This document shows positions 1-8,500 of a stretch of 64,000 bases of DNA, in pieces. This stretch comes from Streptomyces albidoflavus. GTDB taxonomy: Bacteria > Actinomycetota > Actinomycetes > Streptomycetales > Streptomycetaceae. The notes below the pieces were generated by a model. That model did not search any database. It was given only the letters and a program-made list of their open reading frames with translations, and was not told the origin of the DNA. The translations under genes were made by a program, and so were the position numbers. Position 1 is the first letter of the stretch. Every line of letters begins with the position of its first letter. Where the stretch lies: assembly GCF_000719955.1 (NCBI RefSeq), contig NZ_JOII01000006.1, positions 310,001 through 374,000 of the forward strand. Direction: 5' to 3'.

Positions 1-707
1 CAGCAGTAGACGGTGGTGCCCTCGGGGGTGCCGGCCAGCGCCGCCGCCAGGTCGGGCCGGCCGCTCTCGTCCTCGGCGGCCAGGGTGACCCGCTCGGGGC
101 CGCCCAGCTTCTCCAGCTCGTCGGCGAAGGGCATCGAGGCCCGGGTGCGGCCGCCGTAGAGCAGTTTCCAGTCGGCGCCGGCCGCCTGGGCCGCCCGCAC
201 CATCGGCAGCAGCGGGGTGATGCCGATGCCGCCGGCGACGAAGACGTAGGCGGGAGCGGCGGTGAGCGGGAAGCGGTTGCGCGGTCCGCGGACCGTCACC
301 TCCGTGCCCTCGCGCAGCTCCCGGTGGAGCTCCAGCGAACCGCCCCGGCCGCCCTCGGCCGCCTCGATCAGCCGGGTCGCCACGGTGTACGCCGACCGGT
401 CGGCCGGGTCGCCGCAGAGCGAGTACTGCCGGACCGTGCCCGAGGGGAGCACCAGGTCGAGGTGGGCGCCCGGCTCCCAGGCCGGCAGTTCGCCCGTACC
501 CTCCAGCCGGAGCCGCACCACCCCGTCGGCCGGGGTGTCCCGCCGCACGACGCGCAGGGTCGTCGCCCGGCTGCGCGGCCGCCCCGAGACCGGCTCCTCC
601 AGGGCGGGCAGAGGCCACAGCGGCGAGCGGCGGATACGGGTCCGCAGCGCGCGCCGCACCAGGACGGCGGCGCCGGCCGCGAGGACGACGGTACGCAGAC
701 GGGCCAT
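1..707 (-). CDS. Ferredoxin-NADP reductase family oxidoreductase (3' part cut by window edge)
   Basis: Flavin- and NAD(P)H-binding reductase that would pass electrons to a partner through an iron-sulfur centre. About 235 residues are visible. The N-terminus has a short hydrophobic stretch (residues 7-17). The flavin motif RQYSLCGD lies at about 93-100 and the pyridine-nucleotide motif GGIGITP at about 159-165. This matches the phthalate dioxygenase reductase/vanillate demethylase reductase type, which usually ends in a 2Fe-2S ferredoxin domain; that end lies outside the window. Its ATG overlaps the TGA of the upstream metal-dependent hydrolase (ATGA), so the two are almost certainly one operon and the hydrolase may be its partner. 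The electron acceptor is not known. Confidence 0.85.
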   Translation of the reverse strand, partial: MARLRTVVLAAGAAVLVRRALRTRIRRSPLWPLPALEEPVSGRPRSRATTLRVVRRDTPADGVVRLRLEGTGELPAWEPGAHLDLVLPSGTVRQYSLCGDPADRSAYTVATRLIEAAEGGRGGSLELHRELREGTEVTVRGPRNRFPLTAAPAYVFVAGGIGITPLLPMVRAAQAAGADWKLLYGGRTRASMPFADELEKLGGPERVTLAAEDESGRPDLAAALAGTPEGTTVYC

Positions 708-1633
708 CAGCGGGCGTCCTTCGGGGCGTCGGGTGCGGTGGCGGCCTCGGCGGCCAGCGCGGCCGGGGAGGAGGCCAGGTAGGCGACGGCCTGGGCCGTG
801 CTGCCCTCCTGCGAGGGGTGGTAGTCACGGTGCAGGTAGGTCGGCACCGACTTGAGGATCGCCGGGGTGCTCGGCAGCATCCCCGCCCGGCCCTTGCGGT
901 AGAACTCGGTGAAGCTGCCCTTGCCCTCCAGCAGTGTCGGGTCGTTCTCCATGAAGAACCGCACCCCGCGCTGCCAGAGGAAGAGCAGCGCGCCGAAGGC
1001 GGTGGCCCAGGTGCGGGCCCGGCGCCGGTAGCCGCCGTCGACGTGCTGGAAGAGGTCGAAGGCGACCGAGCGGTGCTCGACCTCCTCGGCGCCGTGCCAG
1101 CGCAGCAGGTCGAGCATGGTCGGATCGGCCCCGGCCGTGTCCAGCCGCTCGGCGTTGAGCACCCAGTCGCCGAGGAAGGCGGTGTAGTGCTCGATGGCGG
1201 CGATCAGCGCCACCCGCTCCATCAGCCACCACCGGCGCGCCCGCCCGGGCGGCAGGGTCCGGTCGCCGAGCATCTTCTCGAACATCCAGTCCACCTGCGC
1301 GGTGTACGGCGTCGGGTCGAGCCCCTGCTCGCGCAGGTGCGGCAGCACCTCGTCGTGGGCCTGCGCGTGCATCGCCTCCTGGCCGATGAAGCCGATGACG
1401 TCCTCGCGCAGCTTCTCGTCCCGGATGTACGGCAGGACCTGCTGGTAGACGTGGACGAACCACCGCTCACCGGCGGGCAGCAGCAGGTGCAGCACGTTGA
1501 TGGTGTGCGTGGTGAACGGATCGCCGGGCACCCAGTGCAGCGGCGTCTCCTCCCAGGCGAAGGAGACCTTCCGCGCTTTGAGCGGGGTGTGCTCCGAGGC
1601 GACCGGCCCCCCGCCCTTCGTCGTATTAGGCAT
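707..1633 (-). CDS. Predicted metal-dependent hydrolase (PF10118-like), 308 aa
   Basis: Helical protein of the family annotated as predicted metal-dependent hydrolases. It has ferritin-like Glu/His motifs suggesting a di-metal site: EAMHAQAH (E86, H89, H93), IEHY (about 148-151) and EEVEH (about 183-187). The biochemical role of the family is not settled, and pairing with a flavin/Fe-S reductase is consistent with a di-iron oxygenase-like activity (inference). The ATG at 1633 was chosen because the sequence upstream loses protein character. A near-palindrome AATGTACGTT sits at about 1640-1649, only a few bases before the start, and could be a TetR-type operator or part of a promoter for a nearly leaderless mRNA. 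Confidence 0.85.
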   Translation of the reverse strand: MPNTTKGGGPVASEHTPLKARKVSFAWEETPLHWVPGDPFTTHTINVLHLLLPAGERWFVHVYQQVLPYIRDEKLREDVIGFIGQEAMHAQAHDEVLPHLREQGLDPTPYTAQVDWMFEKMLGDRTLPPGRARRWWLMERVALIAAIEHYTAFLGDWVLNAERLDTAGADPTMLDLLRWHGAEEVEHRSVAFDLFQHVDGGYRRRARTWATAFGALLFLWQRGVRFFMENDPTLLEGKGSFTEFYRKGRAGMLPSTPAILKSVPTYLHRDYHPSQEGSTAQAVAYLASSPAALAAEAATAPDAPKDAR

Positions 1634-1771
1634 GGCGTCAATGTACGTTCGGGTAAGTCCGCTGCCCAGCCCCCTGCACCGCCTTTCTGCCTGGCCAACT
1701 CCCCGCGCCCGCACGGCGGCCAGGAGAAAAACGGCTGCGCCTGCCCGCCCCCTGTGCGACAGTCCTCCGCC

Positions 1772-2272
1772 GTGGACACCGACACCGACACCGACACCGG
1801 CACCGACACGCACACCCGCACCGGCGGACCGGCCGTACTCCTGCGCCGCGCCCTGCCCGCCGACGCCCCCGCCCTCGCCGAGGTCTGGCTGCGCTCCTTC
1901 GCCGCCGCCCTGCCGACGGTCCGCCGGGCCCACGGGGACGACGCGGTACGCGGCTGGTTCGCCCACCTCGTCACCGGGTGCGAGACCTGGGGCGCCTTCG
2001 ACGGGGAGCACGCCGTCGGCCTCCTGGTGCTGGACGGCGACGAGCTGGACCAGCTCTACCTCGCCCCTGATCGGCGCGGCCGGGGCCTCGGCGACCGCCT
2101 CGTCTCCCTCGCCAAGGAACGCCGCCCCGGCGGCCTCGCCCTGTGGACTTTCCAGGTCAACACGCCCGCCCGCCGCTTCTACGAACGCCACGGCTTCACC
2201 GAGACCGAGCGCACCGACGGCACCCGCAACGAGGAACGCGAGCCGGACGTGCGTTACGTCTGGACGCCCTGA
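1772..2272 (+). CDS. GNAT family N-acetyltransferase, 166 aa
   Basis: Acetyl-CoA-dependent acetyltransferase of unknown substrate. The acetyl-CoA binding motif DRRGRGLG falls at about residues 99-106, followed by the usual C-terminal FYERHGF element. Start is uncertain: the GTG at 1772 opens a low-complexity Asp-Thr run encoded by a hexanucleotide repeat, and the conserved domain begins near residue 17 (GPAVLLRRA). The gene converges with the epimerase on the opposite strand and the two coding ends overlap by 19 bases, so no terminator fits between them. Confidence 0.85.
   Translation: MDTDTDTDTGTDTHTRTGGPAVLLRRALPADAPALAEVWLRSFAAALPTVRRAHGDDAVRGWFAHLVTGCETWGAFDGEHAVGLLVLDGDELDQLYLAPDRRGRGLGDRLVSLAKERRPGGLALWTFQVNTPARRFYERHGFTETERTDGTRNEEREPDVRYVWTP
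1775..1822 (+). repeat. Tandem GACACC hexamer array inside a start region
   Basis: Four perfect GACACC units (1775-1798) are followed by four degenerate ones. Read in the GNAT frame they give alternating Asp-Thr. The length is a multiple of three, so slippage would change N-terminal length without a frameshift. Confidence 0.8.
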
Positions 2273-3279
2273 CCCCGCCCCAGCAGCGCCGCCTCCTTCT
2301 CCTCGGGCAGCCCCACCACCGGCCGGTCGGGGCGCTGTGGTGCCACCCGGCCGGGCAGGGTGGCGAGCCACGCCCAGGTGTCCCGTACCGTCTCGGCCAC
2401 CGGGCGGCACCGCAACCCGGCCGCCAGGGCCTTCGACACGTCGCTGCCGTGCAGGGCCGCGTGGTCCGGGGTGGCCGGCGGAATCCACACCGGCAGTTCG
2501 AGCCACGGTTCGGCGCCCGCAGCCAGCACCGCCTCCGGGGTGAGCCAGCGCAGGTCGGCGGTGGAGCCGGTCACCGTCACGCAGGTGTCGAGGAGTTCGC
2601 CCATGGTGGTGAAGCCGGCCGGGCTCACCAGGTCGTACGCCCCGTGGAGTCCGGCCTGCCCGGCCGCGAGCAGCCACGCGGCGAGGTCACGGGCGTCGAT
2701 GTACTGGACGGGCAGGTCGCGGGGGCCCGGCGCCGGGACCTCGCCGCCCCGGGCGATCCGGGTGAGCCACCACGGCAGGCGGCCGATGTTCTCCCACGGG
2801 CCGAGGATCAGCCCGGCCCGCGCCCACAGCGTGCGCTCCTCGCCGAAGGCGCGGGCCGCCGCCAGTTCGCCGCCGCGCTTGTCCTCCGCGTAGCTCCGCG
2901 CCGCCGCGTCCGGGTCGCCCGCGACGACCGGGGCGCTCTCGTCGGCGCCGCGCGCCACCGGCGGCCCGTACACCGAGCGGCTGGAGACGTACGCGTACCG
3001 CCCGGCGTACGGGGCGAGCAGTTCGGCGCTGTCCCGGACCACCGAGGGCGCCCCCGACCAGGTGTCCACCACCAGGTCCCAGCCGGGCCCCTCGGTGGCG
3101 GCCCGGGCCAGGGCGTCGAGCCCGCCCGGCGCCGTCCGGTCCCCGAACAGGGCCCGGGCCCCGGCCGGTGCCGGATGGCGCCCCCGGTGGAGGAGATCCA
3201 CCTCCCAGCCCCCGGCCAGTGCCGCCTCGACGACCGCGCGCCCCACGAACTCCGTACCGCCCAGCACCAGAAGTCTCAT
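2254..3279 (-). CDS. NAD-dependent epimerase/dehydratase family protein, 341 aa
   Basis: Extended short-chain dehydrogenase-type protein. The dinucleotide motif GGTEFVG is at residues 7-13, later elements YAYVSSRSVYG and SYAEDKRGGE carry the Tyr/Lys typical of the fold, and LPVQYIDARDLA is the common substrate-domain signature. ATG 3279 gives the family-typical start MRLLVLGG; an upstream in-frame extension adds only MPPVAQSGP. Substrate is unknown and no sugar gene cluster surrounds it. It is monocistronic and convergent with the GNAT gene. Confidence 0.88.
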   Translation of the reverse strand: MRLLVLGGTEFVGRAVVEAALAGGWEVDLLHRGRHPAPAGARALFGDRTAPGGLDALARAATEGPGWDLVVDTWSGAPSVVRDSAELLAPYAGRYAYVSSRSVYGPPVARGADESAPVVAGDPDAAARSYAEDKRGGELAAARAFGEERTLWARAGLILGPWENIGRLPWWLTRIARGGEVPAPGPRDLPVQYIDARDLAAWLLAAGQAGLHGAYDLVSPAGFTTMGELLDTCVTVTGSTADLRWLTPEAVLAAGAEPWLELPVWIPPATPDHAALHGSDVSKALAAGLRCRPVAETVRDTWAWLATLPGRVAPQRPDRPVVGLPEEKEAALLGRGQGVQT

Positions 3280-3340
3280 GGGGCCACTCTGCGCCACCGG
3301 GGGCACGGCGCGGGCCGGGTTCTGCTACGGGAAGAGCCGG

Positions 3341-3982
3341 TCAGTCGCGGGCGGTGGAGGGGGTGTACTTGTAGCCGACCCGGCGCACCGTCTGGATGGA
3401 GCGGCGGTACTCGGCGCCCAGCTTGCGGCGGAGCCGGGCGATGTGGACGTCCACGGTCCGCCCGTCGCCGACGTGCCCGTACCCCCAGACGGTGGTGACG
3501 AGCTGGTCGCGGGTGTGCACCCGGTGCGGGTGGCGGACCAGGTGGGCCAGGAGCTCGAACTCCAGGTAGGTCAGCTCCAGCGGGCGGCCGTCCACGAAGG
3601 CGGTGCGCCGCTGGGGGTCGACCCGTACCGGGTGCCCCTCGCCCTCGGGGGCCGCCTCCTCGACGGGTGCCGCCGGGGCGGGTTCGGGGACGGGCGGGGC
3701 GGCGGCGGGCGCGGTGAGCGGCGCCTCGCCGGCCGGGACCAGCACCAGGTAGCCGATCATCGGCGGGCGGCCCGGCAGCGAGGGCAGGGTGTGCGGGGGA
3801 GCGGGCAGCCAGGTGGCGCCGGGCGGCAGCAGCGCGGCGACCTCGGCCGGGGGGACGGTCTCGTCGCGGTCGACGGCGCGCAGGCGGTGGCGGGCGAGCG
3901 GCGGGCGGCCCTCGGTCCGGCCGCCGGCGGCGGGGGTGAGGGTGGGAGCGGTGGACGCGGTGAACGTACGGGTGTTCGCCAT
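3341..3982 (-). CDS. Winged-helix (OmpR/PhoB-type) transcriptional regulator lacking a receiver domain, 213 aa
   Basis: The C-terminal half (about 118-208) is a clear OmpR-type winged helix: LTYLEFELLAHLV, TRDQL, GDGRTVDVHIARLRRKLG and VRRVGYKY. The N-terminal half has no phospho-acceptor Asp triad of a receiver domain and is rich in Pro/Ala, so the protein is probably not a classical two-component regulator and no kinase gene is adjacent. It lies downstream of glnII on the same strand but is separated by about 390 bases holding a glnII terminator and a possible leader peptide, so it probably has its own promoter. Targets are unknown. Confidence 0.85.
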   Translation of the reverse strand: MANTRTFTASTAPTLTPAAGGRTEGRPPLARHRLRAVDRDETVPPAEVAALLPPGATWLPAPPHTLPSLPGRPPMIGYLVLVPAGEAPLTAPAAAPPVPEPAPAAPVEEAAPEGEGHPVRVDPQRRTAFVDGRPLELTYLEFELLAHLVRHPHRVHTRDQLVTTVWGYGHVGDGRTVDVHIARLRRKLGAEYRRSIQTVRRVGYKYTPSTARD

Positions 3983-4121
3983 GGTGGGGTCAGCTCTTTC
4001 GCGCGGAGGGGAGATCGGGACCGTCGCGGCGGGAGCCGTCCGGGAGGACGGGCCGGGGCCTGACGGGATGTCCGTGCGCGGGCCGAAGACCGGGTGAGCG
4101 GTGTTCAGAGGGCCTGCGCGG

Positions 4122-4223
4122 TCACGCGCGGCAACACACCCGGTCGAAGTCGTGGTGCTGACGGGACGGCCAGAACGGTTCGAGGTCGCATCGCCCCGTG
4201 GTGGTGTACTGGTAGCCGGCCAT
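4122..4223 (-). CDS. Possible Cys-rich leader peptide (33 aa) upstream of the winged-helix gene
   Basis: A 33-codon ORF in the otherwise empty 3983-4372 gap, on the same strand as the regulator and ending 139 bases before its ATG. The C-terminal part RQHHDFDRVCCRA resembles the R-x-H-x-D-x-x-R pattern plus terminal Cys seen in the putative leader peptides Streptomyces carries ahead of sulfur-metabolism genes. Here it ends Cys-Cys-Arg-Ala-stop. The ribosome binding site is weak (GGCTCC just before ATG). The likeness is by eye; it may be a regulatory leader, an independent small protein or chance. Confidence 0.45.
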   Translation of the reverse strand: MAGYQYTTTGRCDLEPFWPSRQHHDFDRVCCRA

Positions 4224-4320
4224 GGAGCCATTGAAGCACGGGCCCGCTCCGCGCAGCAGCCTTCCTGGACACCTTGTCCACTCCTTGATACGCCGACCGT
4301 CCAGGGTGCCCAACGCCGCC

Positions 4321-4350
4321 GGGGACGCCCGCCGTTCGGCGGACGCCCCC
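4321..4350 (-). terminator. Hairpin terminator after glnII
   Basis: Fourteen-base arms (4321-4334 and 4337-4350) with a 2-base loop. In the minus-strand RNA the two non-Watson-Crick positions become G-U pairs, while in the plus-strand RNA they are A-C mismatches. The hairpin therefore favours termination of glnII transcripts. No long U tract, as usual in Streptomyces. Confidence 0.65.
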
Positions 4351-4372
4351 GGGCGGGCGGTCGTGGCGCGGC

Positions 4373-5401
4373 TCAGACCTGGCCGGCCTTCTCCAGCGCG
4401 GTGCAGCAGGTGTCCACGATGAGGCGGGTCACCACGTACGGGTCGACGTTGGCGTTGGGGCGGCGGTCCTCGATGTACCCCTTCCGGTCCTGCTCGACCT
4501 GCCACGGGATGCGGACCGAGGCGCCGCGGTCGGAGACGCCGTAGCTGTACTCGTTCCACGGGGCGGTCTCGTGCAGGCCCGTGAGGCGGTCGTCGATGCC
4601 CGCGCCGTAGTGCTTGACGTGGTCCATCGGCTTCGAGCCCTCGCCGAGCGACTCGCAGGCGGTGATGATCGCCTCGTACCCCTCGCGCATCGCCTTGGTG
4701 GAGAAGTTGGTGTGGGCGCCGGCGCCGTTCCAGTCGCCCTTGACCGGCTTCGGGTCGAGGGTCGCGGAGATGCCGAACTCCTCGGCCGTGCGGTAGAGCA
4801 GCCAGCGGGCCACCCACATCTGGTCGGAGACCTCCAGCGGCGAGAGCGGGCCGACCTGGAACTCCCACTGGCCGGGCATGACCTCGGCGTTGATGCCGGA
4901 GATGCCGAGACCGGCGGCGAGGCAGTGGTCGAGGTGCTTCTCGACGATCTCGCGGCCGAAGATCTCGTCGGCGCCGACACCGCAGTAGTAGCCGCCCTGC
5001 GCGGCCGGGAAGCCGCCCTCGGGGAAGCCGAGCGGGCGCTGCCCGTCGAAGAAGGTGTACTCCTGCTCGATGCCGAAGACCGGCTCCTGGCCCGCGAACT
5101 GCTCGGCGACCGGGCGCAGCAGGGCGCGGGTGTTCGACTCGTGCGGGGTCATGTCGATGTGGAAGACCTCGCAGAGCACGAGGATGTCGTCGCCGCCGCG
5201 GATCGGGTCCGGGCACTGGAAGACCGGCTTCAGCACGCGGTCCGAGGCGTGGCCCTCGGCCTGGTTGGTGCTGGAGCCGTCGAAGCCCCAGATGCCCGGC
5301 TCGGCACCGTCCGCGAGGATCTTGGTCTTGGACCGCAGCTTGGCGGTCGGCTCGGTGCCGTCGATCCAGATGTACTCAGCCTTGAAGGTCACGAACGCCA
5401 T
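4373..5401 (-). CDS. glnII: Glutamine synthetase type II (eukaryotic-like), 342 aa
   Basis: ATP-dependent ligation of ammonia to glutamate in the cytoplasm. Length and sequence match the short GSII class: it starts MAFVTFKAEYIWIDG, carries WGFDGSSTNQA (substrate loop), PVFGIEQEYTFFD (metal Glu), GQWEFQVGP, NGAGAHTNFST and DRGASVRIPW. GSII enzymes are not adenylylated, and no adenylylation-site motif is present. ATG 5401 is preceded by AAAGG. Upstream lies a run of GlnR half-sites at 5448-5485, so nitrogen control is expected. Streptomyces normally keep both glnA (GSI) and glnII, and here both are within the window. Confidence 0.97.
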   Translation of the reverse strand: MAFVTFKAEYIWIDGTEPTAKLRSKTKILADGAEPGIWGFDGSSTNQAEGHASDRVLKPVFQCPDPIRGGDDILVLCEVFHIDMTPHESNTRALLRPVAEQFAGQEPVFGIEQEYTFFDGQRPLGFPEGGFPAAQGGYYCGVGADEIFGREIVEKHLDHCLAAGLGISGINAEVMPGQWEFQVGPLSPLEVSDQMWVARWLLYRTAEEFGISATLDPKPVKGDWNGAGAHTNFSTKAMREGYEAIITACESLGEGSKPMDHVKHYGAGIDDRLTGLHETAPWNEYSYGVSDRGASVRIPWQVEQDRKGYIEDRRPNANVDPYVVTRLIVDTCCTALEKAGQV

Positions 5402-5447
5402 CCTTTGCGGGTGCTGCGGGGTATAGCGGGCAGCTTGCCAACGCCCG

Positions 5448-5485
5448 ATGTCACGTCCGTTGCCCGAGTGTGAATCCCGTGTTAC
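5448..5485 (-). promoter_or_regulatory. GlnR binding region upstream of glnII
   Basis: On the minus strand four 5-base half-sites follow at exact 11-base intervals: GTAAC-n6-TTCAC-n6-GCAAC-n6-GACAT. The known GlnR consensus is gTnAc-n6-GaAAc, tandemly arranged. The site ends about 47 bases before the glnII start. A matching array lies before glnA at 41228-41265. Confidence 0.75.
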
Positions 5486-5508
5486 CCGCGCCCGCCCCTC
5501 CGGCCGCC

Positions 5509-8500
5509 TCAGCCCTCCGGCCGGTGGGGCGCCGACGGGCCCGGACGGAAGAGGTACGTGTGGACGCCCCGGTCGGAGTCGGCGTGGACGAGGAAGCCGT
5601 CGGGGGCGGGGGTGAGGGAGCAGGCGGTGAAGGCGGACGGGGTGCGGAGGCGGGCCAGGAGGGTCAGGCCGGGGAGGGCGAGGATTTCGGTCAGGCCGCC
5701 GGAGGTGACCATGCAGCACCAGGTGCCGTCGGGGGAGACGGCGAGGTCGGCGGGGTCGAGGACGCGACGCGTCGCCAGGGCGGAGCCGGTGGTGAGGTCG
5801 TGCAGGACGAGGGTGTCCGACCAGCCCACCAGGAGGCGGTCCGCGTCCGGGAGGGCGGCGGTGCAGGTGGCGCGTTCGTAGGCGTTCGGGCGCGTCTCCC
5901 TGGCCGGTGTCCTGAGGGTGCGGGTCCGGCCGTCGCGGTACAGCACGCCCACCACCAGGTCGCCGAAGTGCCTCTCGGCGGACGACACGGTGCGGCGCCG
6001 CACCGAGGCGACCCAGGAGCCGTCCGGCGCCACGGCCAGGAGTGCCGCGTCCGACGGAAGCGTCTCGGCCCGCCCGCCGAAGACCACGTCACCGGTGGCC
6101 GTCTCCCGTACCTCCACGACGTCGTCGTACGCCAGGGCGAACAGGGTGCCGTCGTCGGTCCAGGTGACGCTGCCGAAGGGGGAACCGAACTCCACGAGGG
6201 GCAGGGCCGCCGCCGCGCCGGGGCGGACGAGCCCCACCTGGGCGACCGGCTGCTGCCAGTGGAGCGGCAGGTCCTCGACGGCCATCGGGGTGGCGACCCC
6301 GAAGTCCCGGTCCCGCCCGGCGGCGCCGGCCCCGGGCACCCAGCAGTCGCACCGCCACGGCGTCCAGACCACCAGAACCGTTCCGCCGGCCAGTTCGACC
6401 GCGTGGACCCGGGTCAGCTCGCGGGGAGCCGCCTCGCCCGGCTCCCGTCCGGGGTCGGAGACGACCACTCCGCTCCGCACGGTGCGTGCCATGCGGCCGC
6501 CGCCGTCGACCGCGACCCGCACCGTCTGCCCCTCGCCGTTGTGGAAGGCGGCGGGAGCGTCGTCCGCCCGGATCTCCCGCCACCCGTGGCCGGCGGAGGC
6601 CAGGCGGGCGTAGAGGGCGGTCCCGTCCGGGGAGACCGCGAGCCCGTGCGCGGAGGGGTCGCAGGGCCGGTCGTCTTCCGCCCCGGTCAGCAGGTCGCGG
6701 AGGCGGACCTCGCCCCCGACGGCGTAGGCGAGGAAGTTCCCGGCGGCCTCGGCGAGGCGCACGTCCCGCGCACCGAGGACCGTCGGCGTACCGTCCGCCC
6801 CCGTCGCCCGCCAGTCGTGGAGCACCAGGTCGCTCCCGACATGGACCATGGTGACGGCTCCGCCCGAGGAGACCGCCAGGCAGCGCACCCACCCCTCGGG
6901 CCGTCCTGCCCGGCGGGGTGCCCGGTCCGGGTCGCCGACGCCCTCGACGGGGCACACCGCCACTTCGTCCTCGAAGCAGCAGGCGACCCATTCCCCGTCC
7001 GGCGAGACCGCCACCGAGACCAGGGCGTCGGGGGGACACGGCGCCACGCGCTCGTTCTCCGTCGCCACCTCCCACACCAGGGCCCGGCCACGGCGGACGT
7101 GGACGAACCAGCGCCCGTCCGCGCTGAGGGCGTAGTTACTGCCGATCTGGGCCGATTCCTCCTGGAGGGTGTACAGCGGCACGAACTCCCGCTCCCACAG
7201 CACCCTTCCCGAGTCCACGTCCCGCTGCCGGACGTACAGGCCGTCCACGGTCGTGACGGTCCGGCCGTCCGGTGAGAGGCCGACCCCCATGGCCGGGCCC
7301 TCGGTGGGCAGCACCCGGACGACCGACGAGCCCGACAGGTCGGGCGGCGGGCCCTGGTTGACGAGGACCGGGCCGGGGAGCAGAGCGGCCCGCTCCTCCG
7401 CCTGCTCCGCCCAGTGCCGCTGCCCGCCCAGCCGGCTGTACAGCACGGCCGCACGCCCGGCCCAGCCGTCCGCGGGCGCCAGCAGATGCCCCACCGCCGA
7501 CAGTTCGCTCGCCCGCCGCGCCGCCGCTGGGGTGGGGACCAGCCGCGCGTCGTTGAACGGCGCGCTCGCGTCCCGCTGCCGCAGCCGCAGTTCCACCCAG
7601 CGCAGGTCGCCGACGAGAGCCTCCGCCTCGTCCGTCAGCCCGGCCTCGACCAGGTGCCGCACCAGATGGTCGTGCAGGTAGCCCTCGCCCAGTTCCCACC
7701 ACGGCGTCGGAGCGGGAGCGGGCCTGACCCCCGCGACCAGGTGGCCGTGGGCGGCCGTCAGCCGCCCCGCCCCCAGCTCCGCCCGCAGGTAGTCGCGGAT
7801 GACGTCGTGGAGGACCAGGCCCCCGGAGTCGGTCAGCCCCACCAGGGCCACGTCCCGCAGGCGGCGGCAGAGCGCCCGCGACCGGACCGGCTCGTACCCG
7901 GCCGACTCCCGCCACAGGGCGCAGACCAGCTCCACCGGGACCACCTCGTCCTCCGCGAACACGCCGAGCTCCAGCAGCCGTTCGCGCTCGCCCGCCGACT
8001 CGGAGAGCAGCCGTACCGACGCCTCGACCGTGGCGCGTACCGCCTTCTCCCGCTCGGCCGGGTCGTCCAGGCCGAGCGGGTGCGCCCCGCTGCCGAGGTC
8101 GGCCCCGGCGGGCCCGGCCGCGCGCAGCAGGGCCAGGGTCTGGGCCCAGGCGTCGGCGGTGGTGAGGCCGGTGGCGGTCTCGGCGGCGAGGAGGCGGTTG
8201 ACGAGGCGGAGCAGGAGCGGCCAGCCGCCGGTGACGCCGAGGAGGGCCGCCACCTGGGCGTCGGTGAGGTCGAGGCCGGTGGTGAGGACGGCGCGGGCCT
8301 GGTCGTCGGTCATCCGGTCCACGAGGACCCGGGAGGCGTCGTCAGGGAGGGCGGCGGGGATGCGGGTGGTGACCAGGCGGACGCAGTGCCGGCCGCCCAC
8401 CAGGAAGGGCGCGAGCTGGGCCTCGCTCCACACGTCGTCCAGGACGAGCAGCAGCGGTCCGCGCAGGCCGTCCAGGGCGCGGCCGAGCTGCGCCCCGGCC

